DNA of 64,000 bases, from the NCBI GenBank assembly GCA_023634235.1, contig JAMKCF010000016.1, positions 4,335,001-4,399,000 of the forward strand, read 5' to 3'. A model generated the notes under the pieces. The model made no database searches. It worked only from the letters and a program-made list of their open reading frames with translations, and was not told the DNA's origin. Made by a program: the position numbers and the translations under genes. The stretch is from Pisaster brevispinus (lineage: Eukaryota > Echinodermata > Asteroidea > Forcipulatida > Asteriidae). Below are positions 34,289 to 46,510 of this stretch, one piece after another (the first letter of the stretch is position 1; every line of letters starts with the position of its first letter).

Positions 34289-35211
34289 GGGTCGATTTCA
34301 CAAAACTCTTCTTAACTTAGGATCGATCCTAGGATTTAGGACGAGTCCCTAGCCTTAAGATCGATCCTAGGATCGATTTCACAAAACCGTCTTAAGCAGG
34401 ACGAGTCGCAAAAAGCACAGCTACTACTGGGCATACAAATATTTTTAAATGATAACGCGTGTGGTGACATTATTTGTAAACAATCTGAAATTAATAATAA
34501 AAACAGCAAGACATCCACGTCATGTTTTCCATGTACTCATGTGTGTCCCTGCGTCATTAATTTCAAATGTAGCCTTGTTAAAATAATAATTAGATCATCT
34601 AGCCTTTAGATGCTAAATTTTGCTTTTTTATGAAGCAATGAACAATCGCTAGGGTTATAATTTAAGTACTGCCGTCTGAATTTTAAGGATGAATGTACTT
34701 TGCGAAGCTATTTTGTATGTACTAAATAAGTCCTAGCCCTTTTCAGCCGCCCAGAAAGACGGATGTAAACATCAGAGTAAGATGAGGTTGCCCAATATTT
34801 ACACATCAATACCCTGACTAATGGTGGCGCTAAGCAAAACTATAAAACAAACTCTTGAGGGCGGTCTGCTATTTATTGATCGGTAGTTGATAAACTAGTA
34901 GTTTTTGTTATGGAAAGTAACGTCCGTTTTACATGGTTACTCACCCGTGTCTCATGTTGTAATTGGTCACCAACCCTGTATACCAAATGCAGTATCCCCT
35001 GCCTCGTGAAGAGGTATCTACGGAGAATGTCTTGGTCATTTAAACTATCTAACGGATTCCGTCTGTCTCGGAAGAGGCTTTCTCGGCGAAGGCGTTCTCG
35101 CCGAAGCGCCCGTCTCTCTTCGCGGTCAGCCAACAGTAGCAGCGCCATTATTGTAAGTAACTCGTCCTAACTGTAGATAAGACGAGTCCTAACTCTTTGT
35201 GAAATCTACCC
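34289..35211. mobile_element. Harbinger-like DNA transposon remnant, right copy
   Basis: Duplicate of the 4543-5680 element at the paralogous site, with the same CTG flanks (34286-34288 and 35212-35214). It is 923 bp, shorter by deletions near the right end and by lack of the 5051-5093 palindrome. It carries the better-preserved transposase exon. Confidence 0.5.
34945..35148 (-). pseudogene. Intact first exon of a Harbinger-like transposase
   Basis: ATG at 35148 opens 68 codons that end at a GTGAGT donor (34944-34939). The sequence is Arg/Glu-rich, then RRNPLDSLNDQDILRRYLFT, then RQGILHLVYRVGDQL and HETR. This pattern (a RY-x-F-x-R-x-x-I-x-x-L segment followed by a Thr-Arg) resembles the start of PIF/Harbinger nucleases before their helix-turn-helix region. 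The catalytic exons are missing from the element, so it cannot encode an active enzyme. The family call is from recollection of the domain pattern and should be searched. Confidence 0.4.
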
Positions 35212-35214
35212 CTG

Positions 35215-37698
35215 GTATGTGGAGTCATGCTATTGTTGTTCTTTTGTTCCCTTCTCTAAAGAAATTATATGTGGAGTACCACTGTAAGAAAAAAAAACCT
35301 TGTTGGGTTGCAATGTTCTATTGTATTAAGTACCGGTAAGGCGGCGTGTATTAGGGCAGAAGCTCTTTGATCTCCCGTTGTTTAAACACCCGTAGCAATT
35401 TGTATTATATATATTACAACTAATTTGATCACACTAAAACAAAACTAAAACTTTGTACGGCGATGCTTGATTTTTAGAAACCCCATTTGCCATCCACACC
35501 CGAAATTGTGTGACCCTAACCTAGGTTGGGCAACATTATTAATTGTTTATAAGTAACTGGAAACAGTTGTCAAATCTAGATATGTGGTTTTCTTTGTTGG
35601 TTTGTTGAATTTGTTTCCTTTTTTATATTATATTGCAAAATAGAGAGAGTGAGAGAAGGAGAGAAGACAAACAAGTGAACAAGAAAAAAAGCTCCTTGAT
35701 TTATGTTGTGGCTAGAGTTATGTAGAGATGAAAATGTTTGTCTAGGAGCGTGTCGCACGAACATTTCTATAACATTATTGAACTATGGTGCAAGGCCTGC
35801 GTTTAAAAGGTAAACTTTCAGCGAAGATAAAGATATATTATTAAATGCTTTAAAATATTGAATAGTAGAACAGCGAACGGGAAAATACATATGTTATGAT
35901 TTACCAACAATCCAATATGCGCCATTTCATAACTGATGGAGTTGCTCTCTCAGTGAAGTCCTGGGGTGTGTACATTCTCCAAACCCTTGCATCCTTCTTT
36001 TCCCTTCCATGATTCCATCAGTACATTTTTAATGGGTTTTTATTGTTAAAGGGACATGTTGTTTTCGATTTGGGCTGTAAGAAGCGTTTAAAAGAATGTG
36101 TTATAAAATGAAGAGGATTGCACAGATGTTTCAAAAGTAGAATATAATGATCCTCATGAATGTACATCGAGGATGTTTCTTTTTCTGCCATATTGCGGAA
36201 CACACCTTCGGACTCGACAAAATGTCGGACCGAGTTAATCAATTTCGAGTTATATTTGTGTGGACCGTTATGTTACTTTCTTTTCCAACATCTTTCCAAT
36301 CATAAAAACATAAAAAAATCAATTCGTGTTGAAGCCAAAAGCTCCCCAATTTCAAGGCAACTTGTGTCCCCCCCCCCGTCTTAACCACTCGCTCACTGCA
36401 GTGCATACCTGTGTCTGTCTCCTATGTCCGTTGAAAGTTGCCTAGTTGAAGAGTCTGTCAACCTGGTTGGACCCAGTTGCTCGATCCAAGATGTCCTCAG
36501 ACGGCCTCTAGGTGTCGACCATCTGCTTCTGCGGGTTACGGTCATGCATGGTTAGAGCCGTTTATGCCCTGGTCTTGTCGTCAAGGCGGGCAATGTGGCC
36601 TTTGGCACAAAACGAGGGTAACCGATTGGACCAATCCAGACGTATTAAAAATCCTTGCAGGATAATGATACCAATTGCTCCCTTTTCACACGTAAAGTGG
36701 CCAACAGTCAAAGGGAAAACGCGCTGCTTGCACTAATAAATAAAACAATATATACAAAAGAAAGGAACAACAATTATTCCAAAGTGACTTCTTATTCTGA
36801 TCGTTTGCAGGTATCAGTCTACAAATATGTTTTCTCTGAAGCATTTTTCTCTGAAGCGGAGTGTGGATTCAATAGCCAGCCTTGTGATGTGAGGCGATAT
36901 CTCATTAAAAACAAACAAACAAACAAGCAAGCAAGCAAAAAACAAACAAACAAACAAACAAACAACCCCCCCCAAAAAACCAACAACAACAACAACAACA
37001 ACAACAACAAACGAACAAACACCCCAACAAGCAAGCAAACAAACAAGGAAAAAACAAGGAAAAACTAACAAACAAACAAACAAACAAACAAACCAACCAA
37101 CGCAGAATCAAGAGACTTAGGGCCAAAGTTCTTTTGCTCATAATTAATCCATGTTTTTTTTATTTGTACTCAATCCAAGTAAGAAAAGGGGAAATGTTTA
37201 TGTAATGTCTAGAACAGTGGCACTGGATAAGTTTGCAGTGAGCTGAAAAAAATTTGTAATTTGTTCCTGTCCATAAGACAAATGATACAATGAGACTTAA
37301 TCAAGTTTTGACCTTGTTATTATAAACTTAAGACAATCTTTTTTCGATTGCAGTCGGATCCTACCGGATTATATAAAGTAATCTCCAAAAAATCCTGCGA
37401 TTTTGTATTTCTTCATTTTCTTTTGCTCAAACAGACTTTGTATTTGTTTTAATACAGTCACAATTTGTTCGTGCAAATGCATCTTAAGTGATATGTATAA
37501 CTGGTCACCCCCCCCCCCCCCCTCCGAAACAAAAATCAATCAAATTGAAACCACGCTTACATTTGAAAGCAATTCAGTTTTGGTAGAAACAAATTTGGAG
37601 CATTACTTATTATTTGGCAGTATTTAAAAGTAAGACAGTAAAATATATATTGCTTCTCGGTAGATGTTAGGTCCAGTCATCCAGGTCCAGTGTTGGTT
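35215..37698. other. Duplicated intergenic region before copy 4
   Basis: 35227-36648 matches 5855-7399. 36648-36655 is the empty Ngaro site. 36655-37698 matches 12897-14769. A C-run is at 36369-36376, and an AAAC/AAC low-complexity tract with a C-run lies at 36909-37093. A further C-run is at 37508-37522. Frames through the tract are low-complexity only. Confidence 0.65.
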
Positions 37699-37951
37699 TT
37701 AATAGCCACCGCAGATGAGGTAACGCCTGTCGTTAGTAAGTGGCAACCGTTTATCACAGACGCAACTTTGGCCAAATTTGTCGCAAGCTGGATTTTTGAG
37801 GAAAGAAAATGGAAGTAAAAAAATATTGATTTACTTTATTTTTTCATTTGTATTCGCAAGTTCGCCCAGGGAAGCAAAACGTGTAATGTAGATGCAGATG
37901 TAGATTACAGTTTTCCAACAATCAGTTCTATTTTTATTTTATTATTATTGT

Positions 37952-37983
<32 letters not shown>

Positions 37984-38719
37984 ATATATATTTGTATTTC
38001 CTTTAATAATCTGTCGCTCGTACCCAAAAGTCTTGTCATAAAAAAAATAAAAATAAAAAAATAGAAAACAAAAAGTGTAGTAGTAAATTCTGGTTGAAGT
38101 TGCATAATTTTCCAACTGCCGTTGTAATCTGGTTAGGCCCACTGTTTTTCTTAAAAACATAAAAACAAGCTTGAGACTTTATTCATACAGTTTTACATTC
38201 CTGCAAGTTTAATAATAGTCAATAATTCCTAAGCACATACGTCGATTTGTGAAAAAGAAGGGGAAGACGAGTTTTGCTCGCAGAGCGCTGTGTACAAACC
38301 AACGCACATTTATTGAGATCTGTTGCGATAGGTCACTACGTCAAAATACTAAGTGAATATGCAAATTGTCACACACGCGTGATTACGTAACTAGTTCTCA
38401 AAAGGTCACTTCATGGTACGAGCAACGACTTGCGTCGTTGTTCATTATTAACCAAACAAATCTTCATAGTTGACGGAAATTGAACCAACAGAAAGCTCAG
38501 GTGTGCTCCATGTCTATCTATCTGTAAGACTTGTTACTTACGTTCCATGTCATCACTTGTGAGTGGGCCCATCTTTCCCTTGCCACCCCTGTTCCTGCCC
38601 TTGCCTCTCTTCACAAACTCCATTAGGTCATCAAAGGCGTACTCCTCCTCTTCCTCGGCCAGGACAAATGTGGTCAGAACGGCCAGAGCCATGACAGCCA
38701 GAAAAATCTTTGAAACCAT
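37699..38719 (-). CDS. Secreted cationic four-cysteine peptide precursor, copy 4
   Basis: Exons 38542-38719 and 37699-37787 give 88 residues. The donor GTAAGT (38541-38536) and acceptor CAG (37790-37788) join in phase 1, as in copy 2. An upstream in-frame ATG at 38755-38753 lies above the acceptor CAG (38738-38736), so the start is 38719. Signal peptide, Glu-rich propiece, Lys-Arg and GKGRNRGGKGKMGPL are as in copy 2. Exon 3 keeps C-x6-C-x-C-x14-C but differs from copy 2 at three residues: Arg to Ser before the second Cys, Ala to Pro and Lys to Arg in the last loop. The function is inferred as for copy 2. Confidence 0.85.
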
Positions 38720-39492
38720 TTTTGAATTTTGTTTGCTGAAAATCAATCCAAACAACTCAGTATTAACTGTAGAATATAGAAAAAGGGAACAAGCATTGTT
38801 GCTTTGTTGTTGGTGTTGATTTGTTTGGTTTGTTTTTTGCTTTGTCTTTTGGGGGGAGGGCGTAACGCTGGCAGCAAATGTGTTAATTGTTCGCTAAGAC
38901 AATCTCGAAACCAGTAAAACCCAAATAAATGAATATTTATTGTAGTATGAAGAAAAAGGGAATAGTCTTTTTTTTTAGCTTCGTTATTTTTGTTGTAACG
39001 TTGCCTGCCAATTCCTAATCTGTACATTTTGAGAGTAAGTAACTTCCTACACACCACTACAACTTTCACAAAACCGCTAGCTTCGAGATTGTTCTCTCTC
39101 ATGCAAAGCCTGGAAAGAAATTTGAGAATAAATTTAATACTAAATGCTTGCATATTTTGTGATCAACTTGTTTAGCTCAGACTTACAACACAGTTGTTGG
39201 TTGAAAAATAATTGTTTAGGCCTCCATTAAATCATGAAAAAAGGTAAATTAATAATAATTTACAACTAGCAGAAATCGGAAACTCCAGCTGCTGTTTAGT
39301 TGCAAGCTTTGAAATAAAATCACATGAATTAACATTGGAATGTTCTGCAATTCAATCAGTTTACAAGTAATAAACACAAGGGAAACTGACTTGATAAATT
39401 GTTTAACGTTGATGGGTTAAACAAACAATAATTTAATAAAGCAGGACTGATAAAATAGCGAGAATGATAACGTTAAGAAAATGCAAGCATAG

Positions 39493-39560
39493 TGCATGAT
39501 AGCTCATATGGTAAAGCGTTGGCACATTAATCCAGAGGTAGCATGTTCAAGTCCTGCTTT
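39493..39560 (+). repeat. tRNA-derived sequence in intron 1 of copy 4
   Basis: Third homologue of the intronic tRNA-like element, with TAGCTCATATGG and a degenerate ATGTTCAAGTCC box. The GTTTCGACCCTAACAGAG tail follows near 39607. Confidence 0.45.
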
Positions 39561-39791
39561 AGTAAATTATTCGATGTGCAGCCCAAGACAAAGTAAGTGG
39601 CCTGACGTTTCGACCCTAACAGAGTCTTTCTCAAAGGCATAATGACAATACTACAAACATAAATAGGTATACCGTAAATCTTTCAATCGCAGATACCACC
39701 ATTGGATCAAGTAGGCTGCATTTTTAAATATCCAAAGTTATTTTGTTAACCATGGTGCATTCATTTTAACATAGCAAATATATGTACTCAC

Positions 39792-39854
39792 CGGTGCTGT
39801 ACTGAGAAGACAAAATCAAGTTGTTTCAAGTGGGTGTGTTGAGTCAGTGCTTGT
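39792..39854 (-). other. 5'UTR exon 1 of copy 4
   Basis: Leader exon with a GTGAGT donor (39791-39786). Intron 1 runs to 38736. Nearly identical to the leader of copy 2. Confidence 0.6.
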
Positions 39855-39877
39855 TGTTGGTCGTCCACAGTGTCCCC

Positions 39878-39884
39878 TTATATA
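39878..39884 (-). promoter_or_regulatory. TATA box, peptide gene copy 4
   Basis: TATATAA on the minus strand in the subfamily I promoter context. Confidence 0.7.
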
Positions 39885-42611
39885 GGGTTTTCATACTCCA
39901 AAACATCTGGTATCTCCAAAATCATGTGAAGTAACGCGTGTCGAACACTGCTGTGAACATACCACCATTTCCTTTATTAATTGCAACTTCGCCGTTCATG
40001 CGAAGAGCTTATTTTATTAGCGTTTGTTATTTAATTATGAGGATCGGGTTATGACGGGATTTATATGAAATGCTTGTCAGATGTACCCTTCTGAAAAGTT
40101 GATCCTTTCTTGTCTGCTGATTACTACCTCTTTCGAAAGTGCGTCATGGAGCGTAACCACTTACCCTTCAACATGCGAATTCTGGGCCGACTATCAAAAT
40201 GTTATTACACTCTCCGTATACGAGTTTGAGTAGATAAATTTCCCATGTTATAATTAGCAGATCGTAGTTTACAAAGGTATTTTTAGTTCATCATAAAGTA
40301 CAATTTTCACAGGTTTCCCATATTGTGAATATTAAGGTGGTCTAGTGCGTTCTTTCAACTCAGAGACTCCGTTTCGAATGCCACCTGTAACTGTTCCTAT
40401 AGCTGATTGCTTGAGCCTTTTCAAGGTGCTCTTCTATCGTCTAAAACAGATTTGTAATCGCCTGATATTAACTTGCAATTTTTGCTTTTATCAACTTAAA
40501 AAGCTCAGTCTCCTTAACTTTGATTTTGTATTTTGTGTTTACCACCTTCTGTGGTTAAATTTCCTCTAGCCCTCTTGTTTTTGGTGTTATGTTTTTTGTT
40601 TTCCTAATTGTTAATGATTTGCTTTTTGTTTAAAAAAGAATTGTTATAAAGTTAATGTTCAAGATAACAGAAGAACCTTTTTTCACATGCAGTTCTGCAT
40701 TCGGGTTTACATATGCAAAAGTATAGAAGGAGGTTTTGGAAGACGTGGTTTAAGACTACTCCCTCCCCAGATTTGCCATATAAAACGTAGCCTGGTGCCA
40801 TCGCTGAGTTCAATCAATGAAAAAAGGGCACATGAATGTGAATGCAAACAAATCTACTCTCAACCAATCAGGTTTTGCCTTGGCCTCATCGGGGAGGGTT
40901 CTGCTTGAGCTGTGACGTCATAAACAAATGGTTTATGTTGTATGAAGAAAAGGGGTGAGACAGGAAAGTTTTGTGTTTCAGCATTTTCAACGCATTGTTT
41001 ATCTTGTTGTATCGAAGTTCGAAAACGCGCGAGACTTGTACGAAAAACAAAATGCCGAAGAGGTGGTTGGGATATGTCTCAAGAGGCGACGGTTTACTGA
41101 TTTGTAGGAAATAGAGAGAGAGAGAGAGAGAAAAAGGAAGAAGCGAGAAGAAAACAAAGCTCCTAGATAAAGGCCTGTTTTAGGGCTTGAGTCATGTAGA
41201 GATGGATACGTTGGTCTAGGAGCGTGTAGCATGAATAATTATATAGTATTCTAAAACTACGGTGGTGGACGTGCACGTGTAAAGGTAGACTACCAGTGAA
41301 AATAATGATTTTATTATTGTTTTTCTTCTGAAAACATGTGTCAATCAGTGAAAATGTGTGATTTGTTTGTTTTTATTTTTGAACATCCGACGATGTCATG
41401 GTACTGTCTTTTACCGAATGTGTGTAAACAAATGTTGTTTCCGCTGCTCAAAAGATTGTTAACTTTTTTTTCAAAACTTCCAAGTTCCTTCTTGAGAACT
41501 GGCCAAATAGCATGTGAAAAGTAAAAAATCCAGGGTTGATCTTTTGACCAAATACCAAATTCCATCTATGACCTCTTTTTAAATAATGTCCTCATGGGTT
41601 GTAAGGTTACTCCTTGGCCTAGGGCCAAATGCCACGTCTGGCTGTAATCAATCAAGTCCTCACCAGATGGCTACCAGATAGCTCGACGGGTTGGAGTTTG
41701 TTTGTTTGTTTGTTTGTTTGTTTGTTTGTTTGTCTTTTTGTCTTTTTGTTTGTTTGTTTGTTTTTGTTGTTTTGTTTTTTTGTTTTGTTTTGGTGGGGTG
41801 TTGGGGTGTTTGTTTGTTTGTTTGTTTGTTTGTTTGTTTCGGGGTTGCTTTTAGTCCAGAGGCTCTTATCTGATGTTTAAAGGAATTTGAAAAGGATTAT
41901 TTTCACCGAAAACTAATCAACATTACGGGAAAGCTCCATTAAAGAATGTCTGGTACACACATCCTCGATCCCAATATGTGTGTGAGTCAGTCGCACTTAC
42001 CGTCTTGAATAACTTGTACGCAGCTTTGTACACATGCAATTGGACTTGCTACCAAAATTTGAAGTAGCAGTTTGATCGGTTAAGAATCGTGAAGACAAGA
42101 ATATTCATCATATATCTTGCAGCGTATGGCATCTTGCAGCTACCTGGCGCACATGTCATTCTTTGATAGGGGGTTTATTATCGATAGTAACATTTTATGA
42201 TAATGCAATGGTCAAATTTATCTTAAAAGAAAGTCAAGAAATTGTTATAATGATTAAAATATTATGCTTTTTACATTGATGTTGGCAAATGAACTGTCAT
42301 AAAAAGCCAACAGAAAAGATACATTCCCATGTTTATAATGAACTCTTCCAATTTTGTCCGACGAGCTACCATTGGCCCTCTCTATGGCAACTTTTGCATA
42401 TGCAACGTAAAATTTACCATAGTATCAATATTCGGCTGGGAACAAGCTACTCAAGTCGTTAGAGCTGACGGACCTTGCCACGCACTACCTACGACTGTTG
42501 CATGAATGTATAATCGCACTGTGACTGTTGCATGGACGGCAGGATGTGTGTTTGTAATAGGCAGCGCTGGCAGACAAAATAGACACTGACTAACGACTTT
42601 TCACAAATTCT
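39885..42611. other. Region between copy 4 and the ATATC array
   Basis: 39885-40430 matches the flank of copy 2. 41010-41240 is a recurrent module (also 17960-18160 and 51530-51730), with a GA tract at 41112-41130. 41380-41690 is the empty site of the foldback element. A GTTT microsatellite lies at 41698-41840. 41940-42600 seems unique. No supportable gene. Confidence 0.6.
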
Positions 42612-43376
42612 CATCACATCACATCATATCATATCATATCATATCATATCATATCAAATCATATCATATCATATCATATCATATCATGTCATATCATATC
42701 ATATCATATCATATCATATCATATCATATCATATCATATCATATCATATCATATCATATCATATCATATCATATCATATCATATCATATCATATCACATC
42801 ACATCACATCATATCATACCATATCATATCATATCATATCATATCATATCATATCATATCATATCATATCATATAATATCATATCATATCATATCATATC
42901 ATATCATATCATATCATATCATATCATATCATATCATACCATATCATATCATACCATATCATATCATATCATATCATATCATATCATATCATATCATATC
43001 ATATCATATCATATCATATCATATCATATCATATCATATCATATCATATCATATCATATCATATCATACCATATCATATCATATCATACCATATCATATC
43101 ATACCATATATCATATCATATCATATCATATCATATCATATCATATCATATCATATCATATCATATCATATCATATCATATCATATCATATCATATCATA
43201 TCATATCATATCATATCATATCATATCATATCATATCATATCATATCATATCATATCATATCATATCATATCATATCATATCATATCATATCATATCATA
43301 TCATATCATATCATATCATATCGTATTATACCATATATCATATCATATCATATCATATCATAATCATATTATATCA
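42612..43376. repeat. ATATC pentanucleotide array, about 760 bp
   Basis: Almost pure ATATC units with scattered variants (ACATC, ATACC) and a few frame slips near 43107 and 43330. The open frame through it (repeating SYHII) is an artefact of the five-base unit. A much shorter array lies at the paralogous site at 52053-52140. Confidence 0.97.
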
Positions 43377-45465
43377 CTGTAAAGGAAATAATTGCATGCT
43401 CATTTTAAACAAATAGCTAGAAACACAACGACTGTGTAAGCGTATGAGTTTGTTTTGCCCCCTATCAATTTGTTTTTTAATTATTTTGAAATGCTCACTA
43501 AAGTTTACCCCTGGGAATTTTTAAACAAAGCAACAAGTAGAAAGATTTATACTGGTGTTTTTTTTTTTTATTGTGATCAAAATCTGAAGTTGCTTGACTT
43601 AATTATAAGTCATACAGTTACTAGGTCTATTGTACCATCGACTGCACAAATACATTACAAAAGTGGTTAACACAACTTAAAACATCCAAGAAATCTTCCC
43701 GTGGTCATTTATTGATACTCGTGTCGTGGTCGATTTTTGTTTCAAGAATAGCGCGCCACCATGAGTTTACATGACCATTTTATTGGTTCATTTAGCACTT
43801 TATATGCAAAATACCGTCACATTAGTTAACCTATAACTTGATCTTCATACAAATAATCAGTAGTGTGACCGCTGGAGGTGGGGTGGGGGTCTCAGATCCC
43901 ATGCAACCGTAAAAAAAGAAGAAAACAAATTGGAATGTACACTCTAGCCTCCCACAAAATTTAGTTTTTCCGCACGCAAAGACTGTCTTTTTTATGTCAT
44001 TGGTATCAGCGTTGAAATCCTTGTTCATAATAAATATATATTAAACAAATACCTGTATTCAGCGCCGTAAACCAAAAGTGTGTCCTAAAGCACTTTACAG
44101 AGATGAATTGTTTTTGTACAGTACGTTATAAAGCGGGGACTTACTTTTAAGGATTATTTCATGGCTTTTTACAAGTTAACTTAACCACTTTCGTTGAATT
44201 TGCAAAGTTTCAAACATTAAACAAGTTAAAAGACGTCAATTTCATTTCCTTGGTTTGTATATTTAGACAATACACTTTACAGGTCAGAAACTCTCGGATC
44301 TGAATTGACCCGAATTCCAGTCCTCTTTGGGTCTGACCCATTCCTTCATTTATTTTCTTAAGACAAGTTGTTTTGCTCTCATTTATTACTAACTTTGATT
44401 CGGAAAGATTATAATTTAGATCTGACGTTAGTAAACACCTCACAAAAGTTACCAAACAAATTTGTTTTCTTCTCAAGTTTGATCATCCCTTTCTGGACTA
44501 CGAATCACTCCTTGTTGCTGTCGCAGAGGCCGAAATGCAAACTCAAAATAGATTGCTTTAACCTGTTATGCTGTCATGCATCGGGTAAAATTTAACCCAG
44601 ATTCAACATTCCGTAAGGCCTGAAGAGTTAATAGGGTAGTACGATCCTTAATTTGCGTCAAATTGACCCAGAAACGGTTCAAACTAGTCTCCAGGTCAGG
44701 CTCCTTGGAACCTGCAATCCGGGTCGAATCTGGCCTTGGTGTTTTTAGAATGTAATAACTGTCACTAAACAACTTGTAAATAAAAAACACGTAGAGACAA
44801 ATAGTTCTCTTTGCTTTTAAATGTAACTTTATTCCAAACCAATCAAATATAAGACAACATGTTTTATGTTAAATTCTTGTAATTTTTAGAATCTATACCT
44901 CTTTCAGTTTTCAGTATTTGTAACTAAGACATGCCATTATTTCACAGTAGTACAATCACTGATCTTATGATAGTTGGAATATTTGCACAGGACTCGTTCT
45001 TTTAGTGATTGGACCCGGTTTTTGTTAAAATTTATTCCAAAAGAGTCCCTCGAATGCGTCCTTCGTCAGTTACAAAATTTGAGCACACACAAAAGATCGA
45101 AGACATGCGTACTCTTGGCAGATCTAAATGTTAACAATAATTGGATGTAGGCCTACATTTCGATCTCATTGAAAACTTCAGAATCAGCTAGATACCAAAA
45201 CATGGCTGAGATTTACTTTTGTAAGTGCAGCAGCGATGCGATGGCAGTTCAAAGATCGTATTGACGTCACAGTGACGTAATCTAAAATGGAAACAAGGTA
45301 TGGTTTCTAACCATTGGGGTAACACTCTTTTCAACTGTGGTATAAACTAATCGTGTCTGTTTAGGTGGGTAGTTCTTAATTAAAAGTTAAACAAAAAGAA
45401 GGAATCACACTTTGAATGTCATCGGGGCGGGGTCAAGGTGTATGGTGTTAGATCGTTGTGGGTGT
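43377..45465. other. 3' flank and 3'UTR region of copy 5
   Basis: Aligns with 25900-28075 and 52290-54428. The conserved 80-bp block is at 44273-44356. A minus-strand AATAAA at 44833-44828 marks the likely 3' end. Paired TGACGTCA-type words occur near 45251-45272. No other gene is seen. Confidence 0.6.
44828..44833 (-). terminator. Candidate poly(A) signal, copy 5
   Basis: AATAAA on the minus strand about 630 bases below the stop, at the same aligned position as in copies 3 and 6. Confidence 0.45.
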
Positions 45466-46497
45466 TTAACTTTCGTGACAGATGAGAAATCGGTCGTTTC
45501 CAAACTTTCTCTTGTCGCACACGCAGCTCTGGCCGAACTTGTAACAGTCTGTAAAAGAAAAAAAATGTGAAAACTGTAAGCACATGATAACAATAATAAC
45601 AAATACAAAAAAGAACACGGAGAAGCAAAGATTGTATATCTGATTGGCTATTTTACTCATGGCTATACCAGCAAGTTTATCAATTATAGTTACTTCATTT
45701 TTCCAACACAAAGCAAGGCTTCAGATATAATTTAAGAACTGATGGGTACTTATGGTGATTAAGGTGATTATGGTGATTAAGTGTTGTGGTGATTAACACT
45801 TATAGTAACATTTCTCAATAATTAATCAATGAAATACAAAGTGCTGCAGCGCAGGGGTGTGAGGTAATACATTTGCGTTTCACGAAGTGACCAATCTGGG
45901 AGCGTGGTTTTTGTTACGATAGTGACCTATCGCGATAGATCTCATTATCAATTGGTTTGTACACAGCGCTCTTTAGGCAAACTCGTTGTTCTTTGTGTTG
46001 TCTTACAAAGTGCCGTCTGTTGTTTAGATTTTGATTTTTAATTGCTGCAGGAATGAAAACACATTGACAGTGCTGTACGAGTAAAGTAGTAAGCTCTATT
46101 TTTATCTGGACAAGTTGAATACAAACAGTTAGCTGACTCCGAAACAGCAGTTCGAAAAATAGTGCAACCTTAATGGCAAATAACCCTAACCCTAACCCTA
46201 ATCGCGATTTTCTCTTTGTCTTTGTTCCTCGTTTTTATGCAGTGAACAAGTTTGGACATTTTGTGGTACGAGCGACAAATTACTGTACACCTCTAGAAGA
46301 CAAACTGGTCACTGACCTTCAAGATCAGCTTGTGTCAAAGGTCCCATCCTGTTCTTTCCACCTCGGTTCCTTCCCTTTCCTCTCTTGACGTACTCCATGA
46401 GGTCTTCCACTGGGAAGTACTCTTCCTCCTCATCGGCCATGACGAAGGCAGTCATGACGGCAAGAGCCATAAGAGTAAGGATCAACTTAGCGGCCAT
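45466..46497 (-). CDS. Secreted cationic four-cysteine peptide precursor, copy 5
   Basis: Exon 2 (coding 46317-46497, donor GTCAGT at 46316-46311) and exon 3 (45466-45548, acceptor after TTTTACAG) give 87 residues. The signal peptide MAAKLILTLMALAVMTAFVMA is followed by an acidic propiece with four Glu and Lys-Arg at 38-39. The mature part of about 48 residues starts GKGRNRGGKNRMGPL and has cysteines C-x6-C-x-C-x12-C (CYKFGQSCVCDKR ... FLICHES). This is subfamily II: a different signal peptide and tail from copies 2 and 4 but the same plan. Intron 2 holds a telomere-like patch at 46181-46201. The promoter is of the second type (48406-48412). Confidence 0.85.
46181..46201. repeat. Interstitial telomere-like repeat (TAACCC)
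   Basis: Three and a half TAACCC units in intron 2 of copy 5. Copy 6 reads directly from the left to the right flank (near 55122), so the patch plus a short GGCAAA leader was inserted. Confidence 0.85.
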
Positions 46498-46510
46498 TTT
46501 GAATGGATTT

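Noticed and set aside
42686..43363. 225-codon frame repeating SYHII
   Set aside because: Produced by the ATATC unit; it is open in several frames and has no gene context.
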